Positions 1 to 11,426 of a stretch of DNA of 64,000 nucleotides are shown one piece after another. The stretch's first letter is position 1. Each line of letters opens with the position of its first letter. The notes under the pieces are model-generated. The model searched no databases, had not been told where the DNA came from, and saw nothing but the letters and a program-made list of their open reading frames with translations. This stretch comes from Isoetes taiwanensis (Eukaryota > Streptophyta > Lycopodiopsida > Isoetales > Isoetaceae): contig JAJEKV010000017.1 of assembly GCA_021234155.1 (NCBI GenBank), forward strand, positions 9,613,525 to 9,677,524. The letters are read 5' to 3'. The position numbers were made by a program, and so were the translations under genes.

Positions 1-82
1 GTTGAAGAGACTAGCAACAACATATTTCTGAATCTGTATCATACTACTTCAATTCCTTATTTCTATTGCTCTGTTCATAGGA

Positions 83-206
83 TTGGTTGTTCTTACATTC
101 TACACCTTTCAATTTTCTTCAATTTTCTTCAGACATGCTTTTCCTTGGTTGTTCTTACATTCTACACCTTTCAATTTCTTCAATTTTCTTCAGACATGCT
201 TTTCCT
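83..206. repeat. Tandem repeat, 62 bp x 2
   Basis: Two almost identical copies of a unit beginning TTGGTTGTTCTTACATTC follow one another directly (about 83-144 and 145-206). They differ by a one-base indel in a TTTTC run. Confidence 0.85.
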
Positions 207-1193
207 CGCATTTGTTGCCATAATATTTTCTGTGGCATTTGCTCATTTGATTTTTAGTAATTAATATTTAGGCCCATAACATTTACTTATGTTTGCGTTA
301 GTTAGGGCCCGAAGGGCCCAAATTTTTTTTTAATATAACAATCAACACACAACTACCATTAATATTATTAACACAAACCATTGCATTTAACACATTTTAA
401 TTAAAATCCCCCTTAAACCCCCTTTGGTTTGGGTGCATATTCACACGGGGGGTTACGTAGGGCAGCGAGAGCTCCAAAAATATATTTACAATACATGTAC
501 AAAATTAACACCATTAAGTACATTCTCTCAAACCTTATAGTATTTTGCAAACCTTAATATACAGTATACCATTTTCCCTGCTTTTATTTTTAACTTCATG
601 TGTGTAGAATATTTGGATATGGAACTGCTTGGTTGCATACCTTTTGTTGCCAGCCTATTCTTTGTATTTGTAGATTCTAACAATCCCTCTTGACAACAGA
701 AGGCAAGACATATTATATTATCTTCTCATTTATATCACTAACTACTAATAGATTGCCTTCCTTATGAAACGTAACCAACACTGCAGCAGTATTTGCCTGA
801 ATATGTTGGATCTGAAGGCAAATACAGGGTCCTTAGAACTGGATATGGAGGAAATGATCTGATGCAGAGCGACAATGGGATCTTTTGTTTGGTATTTTAC
901 GAGTTCAACAACAATCTTGGAAACGCGTGTCGGCATGTTTCCATGCTAGGAACATTCCTATATACAGAATAACAAGGGTATAACACATGGACGTAAATCA
1001 CCAAGTAGCTTTTTATGTCAAAATTTACTTTAGATAACAAGTGGTTGAAATTCTTAGCTGTTAAACAAAATTTATATTGGATAATTTTTAGTTCTAACAT
1101 CGTAAATATTGGACATGGTCATGTTTAAGCCAAATCACAAAAACTCTGCTAAGTTCACAAAAGCACCACCATTTGCAACTTTTTTGCCCCCAG

Positions 1194-1287
1194 TATATAC
1201 ATGATAGATTCGTATGCAAAGAAATATGGTATATACATGGTATATACATGATACATTCGTATGCAAAGAAATATGGTATATACATGA
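1194..1287. repeat. Tandem repeat, 47 bp x 2
   Basis: Two consecutive copies (1194-1240 and 1241-1287) share the core ATTCGTATGCAAAGAAATAT, flanked by TATATACATG on each side. The only clear difference is TAG versus TAC before the core. Confidence 0.85.
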
Positions 1288-1531
1288 GATAGATATATAT
1301 ACAGGGTTTCTCTTTAACAACCTAATGTCAAAAAGTAATAGAATGCTAAAAAAACATTTTTACCATTTACATCATCTTTCATCAAATTTCATATTAGATA
1401 TGCAAAAAAAAAAACTTAGGATGTCATCTCATAGACATGAGAAAAGCAGATCATATTATATTCATTGGGACAAACTAAAAATGGAGCAATGAACTCCTTT
1501 ATTAACTTCCAGCAAAAAGGAGCATGGTCTC

Positions 1532-2309
1532 TTATTGCCCAGTAACTGTAATAAGTTCTTTTGAGGTTCAGGAGGTGGGATCTTTGGCACTGTCACAGTC
1601 AATATTCCTTCCACACAGCTAGCTCCCACCTTCTCAAGATCTGCATCCCCAGGCAAGGTAAATTTTCTCATGAATTTGCCCACTCTTCGCTCCATCCGCA
1701 AAAATTTCCCTTCATCCTCTTTGCGCTTTCTTTCAGCAGTAATTGATAGAACATTTTCATTCTCAATTTGCACCTGCATTGCATCATATCAGGTTACTTC
1801 TCAACCTCTAAATCCTGAAGCAAACAACACCTCAAACAAAACCACTTACAACAAGCCAAGCATACTAACTACACTTCAAACAAAACCAGCAAAAGCAATG
1901 GATCTTTTAAGATCACTACATAGAGAAAAATATATCATGCATATTTTCAAATAGATCTTATAACTTATTTCACACTAATTTAAATCTGGACCGTATTTCA
2001 GACTATAAGTCTGGAACCCTAACCTAAAACTTCTCTCTGAAATTTTCTTTTCACTTTGCATATGCCATCTCCTTGTATATCCCTAACATCTTCCTAAATC
2101 TTTCTGACCAGTTTGGACATGCTTACCTTAATGCCACTGGATTTTAAGCCAGGCATATCAGCAATAAATAGATACTTGTTTGGGAACTCTTTCACATCAA
2201 CAGGGGTCCCGGCCATGGCTTTAGTATCCGTTACATATGTCCTAGCAGGAACATTCAAAGACCTTTCCATCTCATCCGGGATGTTAAGAAGTACGTTCAG
2301 AAAATCCAT
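1532..2309 (-). CDS. Cytosolic class II small heat-shock protein, two exons
   Basis: Exon 1 runs 2309-2127 and exon 2 starts at 1773, with a phase-0 intron of 353 bp (donor AAG|GTAAGC, acceptor GCAG|GTG). Exon 1 encodes the class II N-terminal signature ([22 protein letters not shown]) and the start of the alpha-crystallin domain ([14 protein letters not shown]). Exon 2 continues it ([37 protein letters not shown]) and ends in the conserved [15 protein letters not shown]. Such proteins are ATP-independent chaperones that form oligomers through the domain and a C-terminal I-x-I/V tail. The open frame runs on to 1462 with an unusual 30-residue tail. A one-base shift would give a short tail with ITV and a stop at 1534-1532, so there is probably a late frameshift or sequence error. 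The start is the first Met of the exon 1 frame. Confidence 0.8.
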
Positions 2310-2450
2310 TCCTTATGCTTCAAGCTCAGGGATATGCTTGAAATTCGGGTTGGCAATAATGTAATAATCGGTTCGGTGCCTCGATTGCCCACAGAATAAA
2401 TGTGTTGCCAAAAAAGAAAAATCCCGCTGTTTTGGCGTAATTAATTCAAA

Positions 2451-2505
2451 GTTTATACTTTTGAACTCGGGCTCGAGAAAATGGAGGTTTAATTTGGGAA
2501 TCTTC
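2451..2505 (-). promoter_or_regulatory. Candidate heat-shock promoter (TATA box and heat-shock element)
   Basis: On the minus strand, about 145 bp upstream of the small heat-shock ATG, is TATAAAC (2457-2451). About 40 bp further upstream is GAATCTTC (2498-2505), a GAA-nn-TTC match to a two-unit heat-shock element. The placement is plausible for a heat-inducible gene, but short motifs like these also occur by chance. Confidence 0.4.
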
Positions 2506-2519
2506 AATTAATGTATCTT

Positions 2520-2725
2520 CTACAGAGCTGAACGAGTCTGGCAACTGGATAATGTATAACAATAAAGGCCAAGTGATATGGCAAAGCTTTGATTTTTCCT
2601 TCCGAGGTTATACTCCCATGGCAGAGCCTTGCAAGTCCCTCCATGCCGATGAGCTAAAAAACTCTTCAACCGGAGAACGGGAGATCTATCTTGCAACTAT
2701 TGAACATAACAGTTGGTTTTCTATC
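2520..2725 (+). pseudogene. Fragment of an S-locus (B-type) lectin domain
   Basis: The plus-strand frame from about 2526 reads ELNESGNWIMYNNKGQVIWQ followed by SFDFSFRGYTPM. This matches the bulb-type lectin pattern of G-type lectin receptor kinases (GN-hydrophobic-Y, then VIWQSFD, then a threonine/proline loop). About 60 residues are visible, with no signal peptide, kinase domain or full lectin fold, so this is a relic or isolated exon fragment. It lies divergently from the small heat-shock gene, just outside its presumed promoter. Confidence 0.55.
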
Positions 2726-2839
2726 TCAACATAACGTGCAAAGTACAACTTTATTTTGTTAAAGCCTCCGATTCGATCTTTGCAAGCAAGCTTTGCTCAT
2801 CTACAAACCCAATAATCTTGAAATAAGTTTTGCGATTCT

Positions 2840-3130
2840 AATATTTCTTCAACCCGCAAAGGGCGAGTCTTTGGTTACCGTATGGCAATGGCGGTGACAT
2901 TGAGCTCCTTCCGTAAAACCCATCCGGATGGGCTTATTAGGAGATGGAGTCGCTGCGCTTATCATTGGATCGCACTGTTCCGAAATCGAAAAACCCCGCT
3001 TGAGCCGCATTGGTCGGGAGAATCCATAGTTCCGTAGGAGCGGCGGGCAATCTTGGGGCATTTGCGAGAAGCAGGGCTTGTGTTTCACCTTCTCAAAGAT
3101 GTTCCCGAACACAGAAGAAGAAATAACAGA
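2840..3130. other. GC-richer stretch of unknown nature
   Basis: This stretch is visibly richer in G and C than the AT-rich DNA around it. Open frames of about 87 codons (minus, 3112-2849) and 129 codons (minus, 3474-3085) cover it, but neither resembles a family I recognise. It could be a first exon, a CpG-rich promoter or a gene fragment. Confidence 0.35.
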
Positions 3131-4965
3131 GGATAAAAGGCAAAAAAGGGCATACCATTGCCGGAATGTTGCTTGGTAGGATCAAGAATATTGTCCCAGA
3201 ATTTTCCCTTTTGCAAGCTTTCTCCAAAACTTAGAACATTTGGCAGCTTGGCTTGACTATGGCGGAGAAGTGCAGATGCAGAGCTCACCGACCAGAGCAA
3301 ATCGAAACTCGTTGGCCTTGAACAGCAAGCAATAGACAGATAGTTTTGATCTAGGCAGGCCGGATTTAGGCCAGTAGCCATGTAGAGCTTCAAAACATGC
3401 TGACATGAGCAGGCAAGGCGTCGCTTGCCATAGCTGGAGCTCGCAACCTCTGTTCCAAAATGATATTGTCTCAAAGCTTCCGCCTTGGCTATGGTGTCAA
3501 AATAAGAATTAAAGAAATGTACCTGAGTAGCCTCATGTTTGAACCGGTGAGCCGCTCTCCTGCTTTCAGACCAAATTTTGCTTGAAAGAAAAGCCTCGAA
3601 CAGTCAAATAGTCAAACTTACCACGTGTCAGCGGGAGGTCGTCTCAAATAAATCGCATCAAATAAATAGCTTAAATGACACTGCTTTATATATGAATGAA
3701 AACCAACCCATATGTAAATCTATATATACATTGGATAGAAATTGTATATGTAATGCATTTGCTTGTAATGCAAGCGAAGATTGTACCTCTTGGATACTTG
3801 TAGGGATGTGTTGGTACAAGTGGCATGCTTATAGTCAAGATCACTTATAATACCAAATGCAACCTTACATTTAGCATGTTATGAAATAGTGTAAAGTGAC
3901 ACTAAATCGTAGCAACTTCATTTTGTTTCCACGTATTTCTAACTACACACATGAAATCTTGAGCGGATATTTTATAAATTGTCGATATTTGGGATTTTGA
4001 CCCACTAGATTTCTTTTGGCCACGTGTTTTCGACTATACACATGAACTCTTTTTTTTTTTTTTTTTGGGAGGGGGGGGGGGGGGGGGGGGGTGTTGTGTT
4101 TCAAATTGTTGAAATTTGGAAATTTGAAACCCATCTGATGAAGTTTATGTTCAACTCGAGGTTCATTTTACACTGCTGATTCTGCAGTGAACATGGTCTT
4201 TTAGCTCTTTAATGGAATCGTCTTTCAGTGCGGTGCGTTTACTTGATACCTAAATTCTACTCTACACACGATTCCACAACTAGTTGCTACTTCTACAAAT
4301 AGTCAAAGGCGAGTATAGGGGCGACTATTGGCCCGACTATGCTTGAAAGGAACATGCCATTTAAACAAAATCAGAATAATTTATCTAATGACAAAACTGA
4401 AGAAAACCTTGAATTTTTCTCATGAATAATGTGTAACATAATAAAATAAGCTTTGATATTTCCCAAGAACATATATCTAATTGATATTTTTCCAAAAAAA
4501 TTATGGTTTTATATCCAATCAAATTAACATTCTGCAAACGTGAAGCAGGTGGGCTCTTTGTTAGTTTATATGTTGAAGGGCATAACTATACAGAAGTAAT
4601 ATTGTATTTGTAGATGGCTAAGTATGAAGGAGGATGGGAAAGTGTATTGTGTTCTACTTTAAAGGAATTGTTCAACAGAGTGATGCCTCAATTGTTATAC
4701 GCCATTTCAATAAGCTAAATGAAGACAGAAAGACTTTGAATTTTCAACAAAATGGGCCCCTTCTTTGCATCATGGCGAAACCAATTGGTTTAGAAGTTCC
4801 TTGTTTATCCATTTTATTTACGCCACGAATTTGCTATACAATAAAAGCCAGTGCGTTTGTACTCATTATTAATATAAAGAAAGTAGTTCTTCTATTCCTA
4901 ATAGTTACTAAACAACCAAATGGATATTATCTTACCTGCCATAATTTCAACCCTATTTTGTTCCA
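3131..4965. other. Non-coding AT-rich DNA
   Basis: No supported gene. The sequence near 3928-4050 holds two diverged copies of a motif around CACGTATTTCTAACTACACA / CACGTGTTTTCGACTATACA, the second ending in a long T-run followed by a G-run. Confidence 0.5.
4050..4091. repeat. Homopolymer block: T-run followed by 21 G
   Basis: A run of about 17 T is followed by GGGA and then 21 uninterrupted G (4071-4091). The plus strand could form a G-quadruplex; the run is also a common place for length errors. Confidence 0.9.
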
Positions 4966-5160
4966 ATATCACAAAAAATGGTTCATCGCGCAAAATGTAT
5001 AATTATATGGCCATTTTGCTATGGTTTGCATATGATTCTGTTGTTGTATTTGTGTGAGGGTATGCCAACAGTATTTATAGAGCCCGTGTTGTATATCTTG
5101 TTAGTTTGCACTCCCAACCTATGGTTTTGGCATGCACGCGTGCATGCATGCACAAAGTGC
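4966..5160 (+). repeat. Dispersed repeat, copy 1
   Basis: About 195 bp here recur in the same orientation at 7569-7760. Both copies contain the shared stretch CGCGCAAAATGTATAATTAT, a TATTTATAGA TATA-like motif and a 3' end rich in TGCATGCA. Copy 1 continues into a dense cluster of GCATGCA palindromes (to about 5226). Confidence 0.75.
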
Positions 5161-5226
5161 ATGCATACCATGCATGCACTTTGCAATGCATGCACACAGT
5201 GCATGCATACCATGCAATGCATGCAT
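5140..5226. repeat. Cluster of TGCATGCA palindromes
   Basis: The 8-bp palindrome TGCATGCA, or its core GCATGC, occurs about eight times in roughly 85 bp, partly as inverted copies of AAAGTGCATGCATACCATGC. The core CATGCA is the plant RY element recognised by B3-domain factors. Here it may simply be microsatellite-like. Confidence 0.7.
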
Positions 5227-5229
5227 GTT

Positions 5230-6149
5230 GAGTCTCTTTCGTACTTAACACCATGCAAGGCACATTGCTTACTTGTTTTTGCGGCCATATAGGTATTTTC
5301 ACATAAGAGATATACAACATTTATCTTCACGGTAAATTGCAGATTAGCTTTGTTTGTATGAGAGCGAGAATTCACAAATTCCCAGTTCATATAAATATAG
5401 CTTATTATGCTCGAGTAGCAAGCTGCGATACTGCGTTCATGCAGGCAGCAAGGTCCAGTACTATGTTCATGAGAATCTCGTTGCTTTTGCTTGTATTTTA
5501 GTCCTTCAAAGAAGAACAGAAGGATATACCTCGCAAAGCATAATTTGTAAGCCCTTTCGTCATGTGCATCCACCTGAAGAAAGCTTTGAAGTAAGTTTTG
5601 CCAAGTTGTATGATTGCATAGTTGTGATTTGCGTGTTGGGCAAGGGTTATTCCAGAGAAGATCAAAGTTGCAAGTTGTAATAAGCTAACTTGCTACCAAT
5701 GGACAAACTTACTTATAGGATGTTCTGAAATGTAATTCCAATTTGTATTCTGAATGCATAATAATATTATTATGCATATATTGGCATACATTTTATTATT
5801 ATTTACACATTTGTTTGTCAACTTGTGATATAAGCGTAAGATTCATGATTGTTATTGCTTTCCTTTATTTGTTTAGTTTATTATTTGCTACAAGGTTGCC
5901 TTCGACTCTAAACATATTTCAATGGTCTGGGAGGCCATGGTATATTTCTAAGGTATTTGAGGCTGCAAGGCAAAAAGAGGGTGTGCTTGAATAGGGATAT
6001 TTACACTTTGTTGTATTCTACAATATACAGTATTCCATGTTCTTTATTGTATTAATATTATTTCATATCCAATGACCGATTTTCCATGTAGTTCCATTGC
6101 AACATTTTGTAAGTATGGAGCTCGTATTATATAAAACCATCCAAAAAAA
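5230..6149. other. Non-coding AT-rich DNA
   Basis: No frame here resembles a known protein and no repeat structure stands out. Confidence 0.5.
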
Positions 6150-6176
6150 TTTGGACCCATGCACACCTCTAGGCCA

Positions 6177-6212
<36 letters not shown>

Positions 6213-6847
6213 TCGTACATATTTCATACAACATTCACATATATTTCGTGCAACATTTATATTTATTCCGTACAGATTATGTAGCTTATTAATAATAATA
6301 TGTTAATATTGCACATCGAACCATTGAAAGGGGCATCAACATTACAAGAAATTGAACCATTAAATTAAACCCCTCGGACCCTCCCCCAGTTGTTTTTGAT
6401 GATATTCATGCAGAGCGTCTAACGGTTGGCGAGGAGCTTCAAATACATACGCCAATATATGTGTATTGTACATGTGTACAATGCACTTCACAACCTTTGG
6501 GTTAATTGTGTATCTGAAATTGACAATTAACTAAAACTTACTAAAAAATGAGTTGCGTCTAATGATGGTTGGGATGGTCCAAAATTAACATCCAACAGCC
6601 CGAGCCTACCTATGGACCCTCCGTGATTATCAACAAAAAATAACCGGGGGTCTGGGGGTTAATTTAATGGTTCAATTTCTTAATATGTTGATGCCCCTTT
6701 CAATGGTTCGATGTGCTTTATATTAATATATTATTATTATTATTAAGCTACATAATCTGTACGGAACAAATATAAATGTTGTACGAAATATGTGTGAATG
6801 TTGTACGAAATGTGTACCGGGATGGCATAGGGTGTGCATGGGTCCAT
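6150..6847. mobile_element. Foldback / MITE-like element with long inverted arms
   Basis: A left arm of about 235 bp starting TGGACCCATGCACACC (about 6152-6385) returns as an imperfect inverted copy at about 6640-6846 (ending GGTGTGCATGGGTCCA). Both arms contain CCGTACAGATTATGTAGCTT, ATCGAACCATTGAAAGGGGC and TTGAACCATTAAATTAA, or their complements. The left arm has gained a run of 28 T. About 250 bp without coding potential lie between. It resembles a non-autonomous foldback transposon; no clear target-site duplication is visible. Confidence 0.7.
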
Positions 6848-7568
6848 AATCTTCTTAGCATCATATAAAGCATATGCACAAGGAAGATGGGAGATCATGA
6901 TAAAAATGCCAGCCTTTAATGTTCATTTTCAGCGTTCTATGATGTTCTAGAATGTTTGCGTTCCTTTTTCAACTTTCGGCTCTATGTTCCCGATCTGTTC
7001 TTGTTAACGTTCTCATTTCAACTTTTGGATCTATGTTTTTCCACTACGCCTCGAAGCATGGGAGAGAATAGCATAAACTTCTACAACAAATGACCAAATT
7101 CGAAGTCTTTATACATACAACAGAAAGCTTGAGACTTTAAACAGGTTTTTCCACCATTGCATATATTTGAGTAAAAAAGACCTTACATATGAGTGGCATA
7201 ATTATTAAGGGGATCATAATCACAGGATTTCGCAAGAAAAACTCTGAAATTGCAGAGTTGAGTACAACCAGCTAAGCTCCACTTTTATGGGGTTTGAATC
7301 ATAGAGATGGCACAAAATGTTATCAATCTTTAGGTTTCGCGGCTCTCTTTCCTCATTCTTGCATCTAGCTTAACCTGCAGAAATTGCTCCTGCCACTATA
7401 GCTTTGCTGCTAACCCATGGATGGAGCCAAACAACTTGATTTTGTAATTTTGATTGTTGTTGCAAAACTACATACAAAGTACAACGCATTGCCTAAACTT
7501 TCACAGAGAACCAGAGATTGACACCAGTTAAAAAATGGCTGGAACAACTATTAAAATTGAAATCAGGA

Positions 7569-7760
7569 ATATCGCAAAAAATGGTTCGTCGCGCAAAATG
7601 TATAATTATACAGTCATTTTGCTATGGCTTTCATATGATTGTGGTGTTGTTTTTCTATGAGGGTATGCTAGTAATATTTATAGACCGCACTTTGTATTTC
7701 TAGTTAATTTGCCTTTCTAACCTTTGGTTTGGACATGTATGCCTATGTCCATGCATGCAT
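7569..7760 (+). repeat. Dispersed repeat, copy 2
   Basis: This is a diverged direct copy of 4966-5160, keeping CGCGCAAAATGTATAATTAT, the TATTTATAGA motif and the CATGCATGC-rich 3' end. It runs into the tandem repeat that follows. Confidence 0.75.
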
Positions 7761-8063
7761 AACACCTTCTCTACAAGTCAATGCATGCATACGCCCCTTA
7801 CCCGGTCAATCTTAGGTTTCCATCCTCATGCTTTTGCATATGAGACCACTTTACATCCAGTGAATCTAAAGTTGCATGCTTTTGCGTGCACCTTTGGTTT
7901 GGGCATGCATGCCTATGGCCATGCATGCATAGCACCTTCTCTAGCAGTCAATGCATGCATATGCTCCTTCTCACCCAGTCAATCTTAGGTTTCCATGCAT
8001 GTGAGACCACTTTACATCTAAAGCATCTCAAGTTTATATTAACATGTTTTTGCATGCAAAGGT
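7721..8063. repeat. Tandem repeat, about 170 bp x 2
   Basis: Copy 1 (7721-7890) and copy 2 (7891-8063) both begin CCTTTGGTTTGG and share AGCACCTTCTCTA-like, GTCAATGCATGCATA and AGTCAATCTTAGGTTTCCAT-like blocks, and GAGACCACTTTACATC. The repeat is rich in CATGCA. Confidence 0.8.
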
Positions 8064-9276
8064 GGTCCTAGCCAATCAATCTCAATCTTCCATTCACACA
8101 TTTGTGATCCCTTCGTTCTATATTACTCCTTTCTTTTTGTCGCCCCTCTTTTTGGGTTGTTGATGATTGCATGCATTTTTTGCCGCAGGCAGCATATAGA
8201 AGATGAGGAATGCATGAATTTGAGTAAATTGCATAGGGCATTTTGGATTTCTATGATCAATCATGTAGTCAAGGCACATCTTTACTTTTTTTTTGCAGCC
8301 ACATAGGTCTTTTTACATCAGAGCCTTACCTTTTCTCTAGCATCACAAAGCACCAAGGATTTGCAACATCATGTGCAATCAATTCAATTCAATTCAAGCT
8401 TTCATGAGTTTTTTTTGTTGCCATTCTATCCCTGCACCAGCTTTGAAATTATATATCAGTGGAAGTTCTTCATTGTGTTTGCAAAAAACTAAACCAATCC
8501 AATCCAAATCATAGCACTAAGTATCCTGAATAGTACTAACTTTAAGAGCTTAGCAATGAACTGCTACTTTTTCCAAATAATTACTAATTGTCATCAACAC
8601 CAATTACCTTGAGCCCACTGTCTGCAAAATAGCAAATGCTTGGCATGTCATGCTAAATAGCAGCTAACTCTTTCTAACTTAGCACTGAACTTCATCTTCT
8701 TAGCAACCGCCACTAATAACAATTTGAGCCTGCAAGTGTAGCACAAAATTTGCGTTGTTAATGTAACCTGCTACTTAGCAAATGTTGCCTGCAAACATAG
8801 AACGAAATCACTAAGTAACTCGTACACAACACATACTAACTAGCAAGTACTGCCTGCGAAACATAGTACCAATATAACCTGATAGCATAATTTGCTAACT
8901 GATTGTCTGCAAACATAGTACCAAATGCTTAACTCGTTAGCATCAACTACTGAACTTGCACGACCAAACATTACTGCGCTGTACTTTCCGCTGATGCCAA
9001 GCCCAAAAAATTCTAGCTTGAAATATCACACTAATAAAGAGATGAATCAAAGCAAGATGGAATGCAATCCTCCACACCTGCTACATTAACCTTTGCCTTC
9101 AATATAGAAGCATGAAATATAATAGAATGAAACCATTTCCACATTATTTACCATTCCCAAAGATTTGCCAACAAAGATTAGATGCTTACCACTAAAACAA
9201 CTTTTCTTGAGTCTGAGAAATTGTTCAAATGAGTAATTTGATCCGAGCACTTTACCAAGCAGGATAATGGGATCTC
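8064..9276. other. Non-coding AT-rich DNA
   Basis: No supported gene. Short motifs recur (for example variants of TGCAAACATAGTACCAAATG near 8790-8930), suggesting a decayed low-order repeat. Confidence 0.5.
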
Positions 9277-9560
9277 GATTGACTGGCAATTGATTGTTTA
9301 GAATGGTACAAATAACCGAATTCGATAATTACTGCTGTGGAAGCAGCACAGTCACAACAATTTAATCCGGCCAGTTAACCAAGCAGGAAAATGGGATCTC
9401 GATTGGGGATTTTGTTGAATCTAATGACTGGCAATTGATTGTTTAGAATGGTACAAATAACGGATTTCGATAATTACTGCTGTAGGAGCGGTACAGTCAC
9501 ATCAATTTGATCCAGCCAGTTAACCAAGCAGAGTATGGGGATCTCGATGGGGAGTAGCTA
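9277..9560. repeat. Tandem repeat, about 145 bp, two copies plus a partial third
   Basis: The block ACTGGCAATTGATTGTTTAG, followed by ATGGTACAAATAAC and GATAATTACTGCTGT, occurs at about 9280 and 9427. Each copy ends in CCAGTTAACCAAGCAG and GGATCTCGAT. A partial earlier copy of the end block lies at about 9255-9277. Confidence 0.8.
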
Positions 9561-9925
9561 TGTTTCTGAATCCGATCCAAGAAACTCCAAGAAAGAAGGA
9601 AAGGAAGAAATGTTTGACGATTTAGGATCCCATGGGCGGGATTTAGTGCTAAAATAAAATTTAAAAATTCAGTTACACTCCATTGATTAGCGCTATTATT
9701 TAGGGCTAAAAATGGCGTCATTTATGCCACCCATAGCATGCGAAGACCCAGTGGTTAATGAAAACGCCCGTTAGGCTATTAGGGGCGAATCATCTCTCAA
9801 GGTGAGAGCTGGGTTTTTCCACTCTCACCCATCTCTCATAATCTTTCACCTCTCATATTCTCTCTCATGCTCTCTAAGTCAGCATGTGGCCAGGGCATCT
9901 CTCTCTCCCTCCCTCTCTCCCCCCA

Positions 9926-10679
9926 ATGGCGCAGCAGAAGGAAACTAGAGTGGGGAAAAAAAAAAAAAAAAAAAAAGCCGTAGTCTTTGATGCAGACCTC
10001 GATGGCATCTCTGATGCTAAATATGCAATATGTAAATCACCAAGGCAGAAAGTGGCTGAGTTGGATGGCAACACCTCCGAGGCTGATGTTTCACTAGCAG
10101 GCATCATGGCAGAGTTGGTTGTATTTCAACAGGAATCAGGGATGAGGGAAATAAAATTGTTTGAAGAAATCAAGAGTATGAGATCTGAGAATGAGACCCT
10201 CTGGTCCAATTTCATATGACTACAAGCAAAATGTGGTTAAAGGGGACATCTCGGAATTGAAAGAAAAATTAGCAGACGTAGGAAATGAAACCGCCATAGA
10301 TGAAGTTTATAGTCTGCGTAATGCATTTGAGGAATATGTGGAAGCACAAGACAGAAAACAGAGAGCTTTAAGCTGAGAACGAGAAGGAGAATACTAGAGA
10401 GATCGTGAAAAAATTCCTTAAGGAAGATATGCTGGTTAAAAATTGGAGTTGGCAGATGCATTCAGAATCGAAAAAAAGGATTCAGGCGCTTGCTAAAATC
10501 CCCAACCAAAGAAGCAAAATTTCAAGCTCTGAAACAGAAATTCACTCTGAAAGGGAAATTCATCTGGGTTAATGATGATCTGATGAAGGAACAAATGCAA
10601 GAGAAGAAACAGGAGATTCTAAAATTTAAGGACGTAAAACAGAACAATCAAAATGTCAGATGGAACCTAGTGACGGAAT
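9926..10679 (+). pseudogene. LINE A ORF1-like region
   Basis: Starting with ATG at 9926 (MAQQKETRVGKKKKKKK), the region codes for a charged, coiled-coil-like protein in three overlapping frames (9926-10219, 10191-10376, 10490-10681). The last, rich in Lys and Gln and ending QNVRWNLVTE, resembles the C-terminal part of LINE ORF1 nucleic-acid chaperones. At least two frameshifts break it. The assignment rests mainly on position between the leader and ORF2. Confidence 0.5.
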
Positions 10680-10687
10680 AGGGAGGC

Positions 10688-11410
10688 ATGAGAGGTCTCA
10701 ACATCATAATGTGGAACATAAACAGACTATCCATTGACAAGATAGTAACCATGCAAGGGAACTTAGATGGAATCGATGTAGCATGTTTTGTTGAAACCAA
10801 GGAACATGAGCTTTATGCTCTTCAGGTAAAAAAACAAAAGGTTTTTGAAATATGGATAATGGAAACAGAGGCATTACCTGTTACATTAAGTCACATTACA
10901 GGGATCATGTAAAAGGGGTTAGGAAAGATAAGAATGGGCAGTATATGTGGATTGAGGTAAATGGATCGCCAACATCATATTATCTGGCAATCTACTACTT
11001 TGCGCCAAGACATAAGAAGGTTTATGTTGAAATGGAGCCTTCTCAAGATGCCTTGTTTTTTGAAATAGAACAGGACATCATGCATTTCCAGAGTAAGGGA
11101 TCCTCATTGGTTAGAACAAATGGACAGAGATGAATTGATAGTTGGTGGATGGGATAGACATTCACAAAACACCATAGTTACAAAGACAGGCCGACAGTTG
11201 CTCATTATGTTGTAGTGCTGACATGCTTATCTGCAATGGCTTAAACCATTTCCCGGGCACTATGCAGACTACATGTCGCTCCAGAAGTACTGTAGACTAT
11301 GTGATAATGGGAGATCAAACTCAAAGATTGGTGAAGAACAACTGGAGTCTGATCATTGTCCACTGATGCTCACTATTCCAGCTAGAAGGGCAGATTGGAG
11401 AGTCTGTAGC
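10688..11410 (+). pseudogene. LINE A ORF2, apurinic-like endonuclease domain
   Basis: The frame opens with MRGLNIIMWNINRL and FVETK, matching the first two endonuclease motifs (WNxN/RGL and ETK). The domain ends near 11345-11370 with ESDHCPLMLTI, the SDH motif. In live LINEs this domain nicks the target to prime reverse transcription. Frameshifts at about 10900 and 11130 and several stops split it. Confidence 0.75.
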
Positions 11411-11426
11411 TAACCATGAGTATCAC

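Larger units (their letters stand above)
1..1461. other. AT-rich intergenic DNA without a supported gene
   Basis: No reading frame in this stretch resembles a known protein. It contains a two-copy tandem repeat of about 62 bp near its start, a second two-copy repeat of 47 bp around 1194-1287, and a short palindrome GGGCCCGAAGGGCCC near 305-320. Otherwise it is AT-rich and homopolymer-rich. Confidence 0.6.

Noticed and set aside
5019-5573. 184-codon minus-strand frame
   Set aside because: Its middle is a translation of the TGCATGCA repeat (Cys-Met-His-Ala runs), so the open frame is a product of low complexity.
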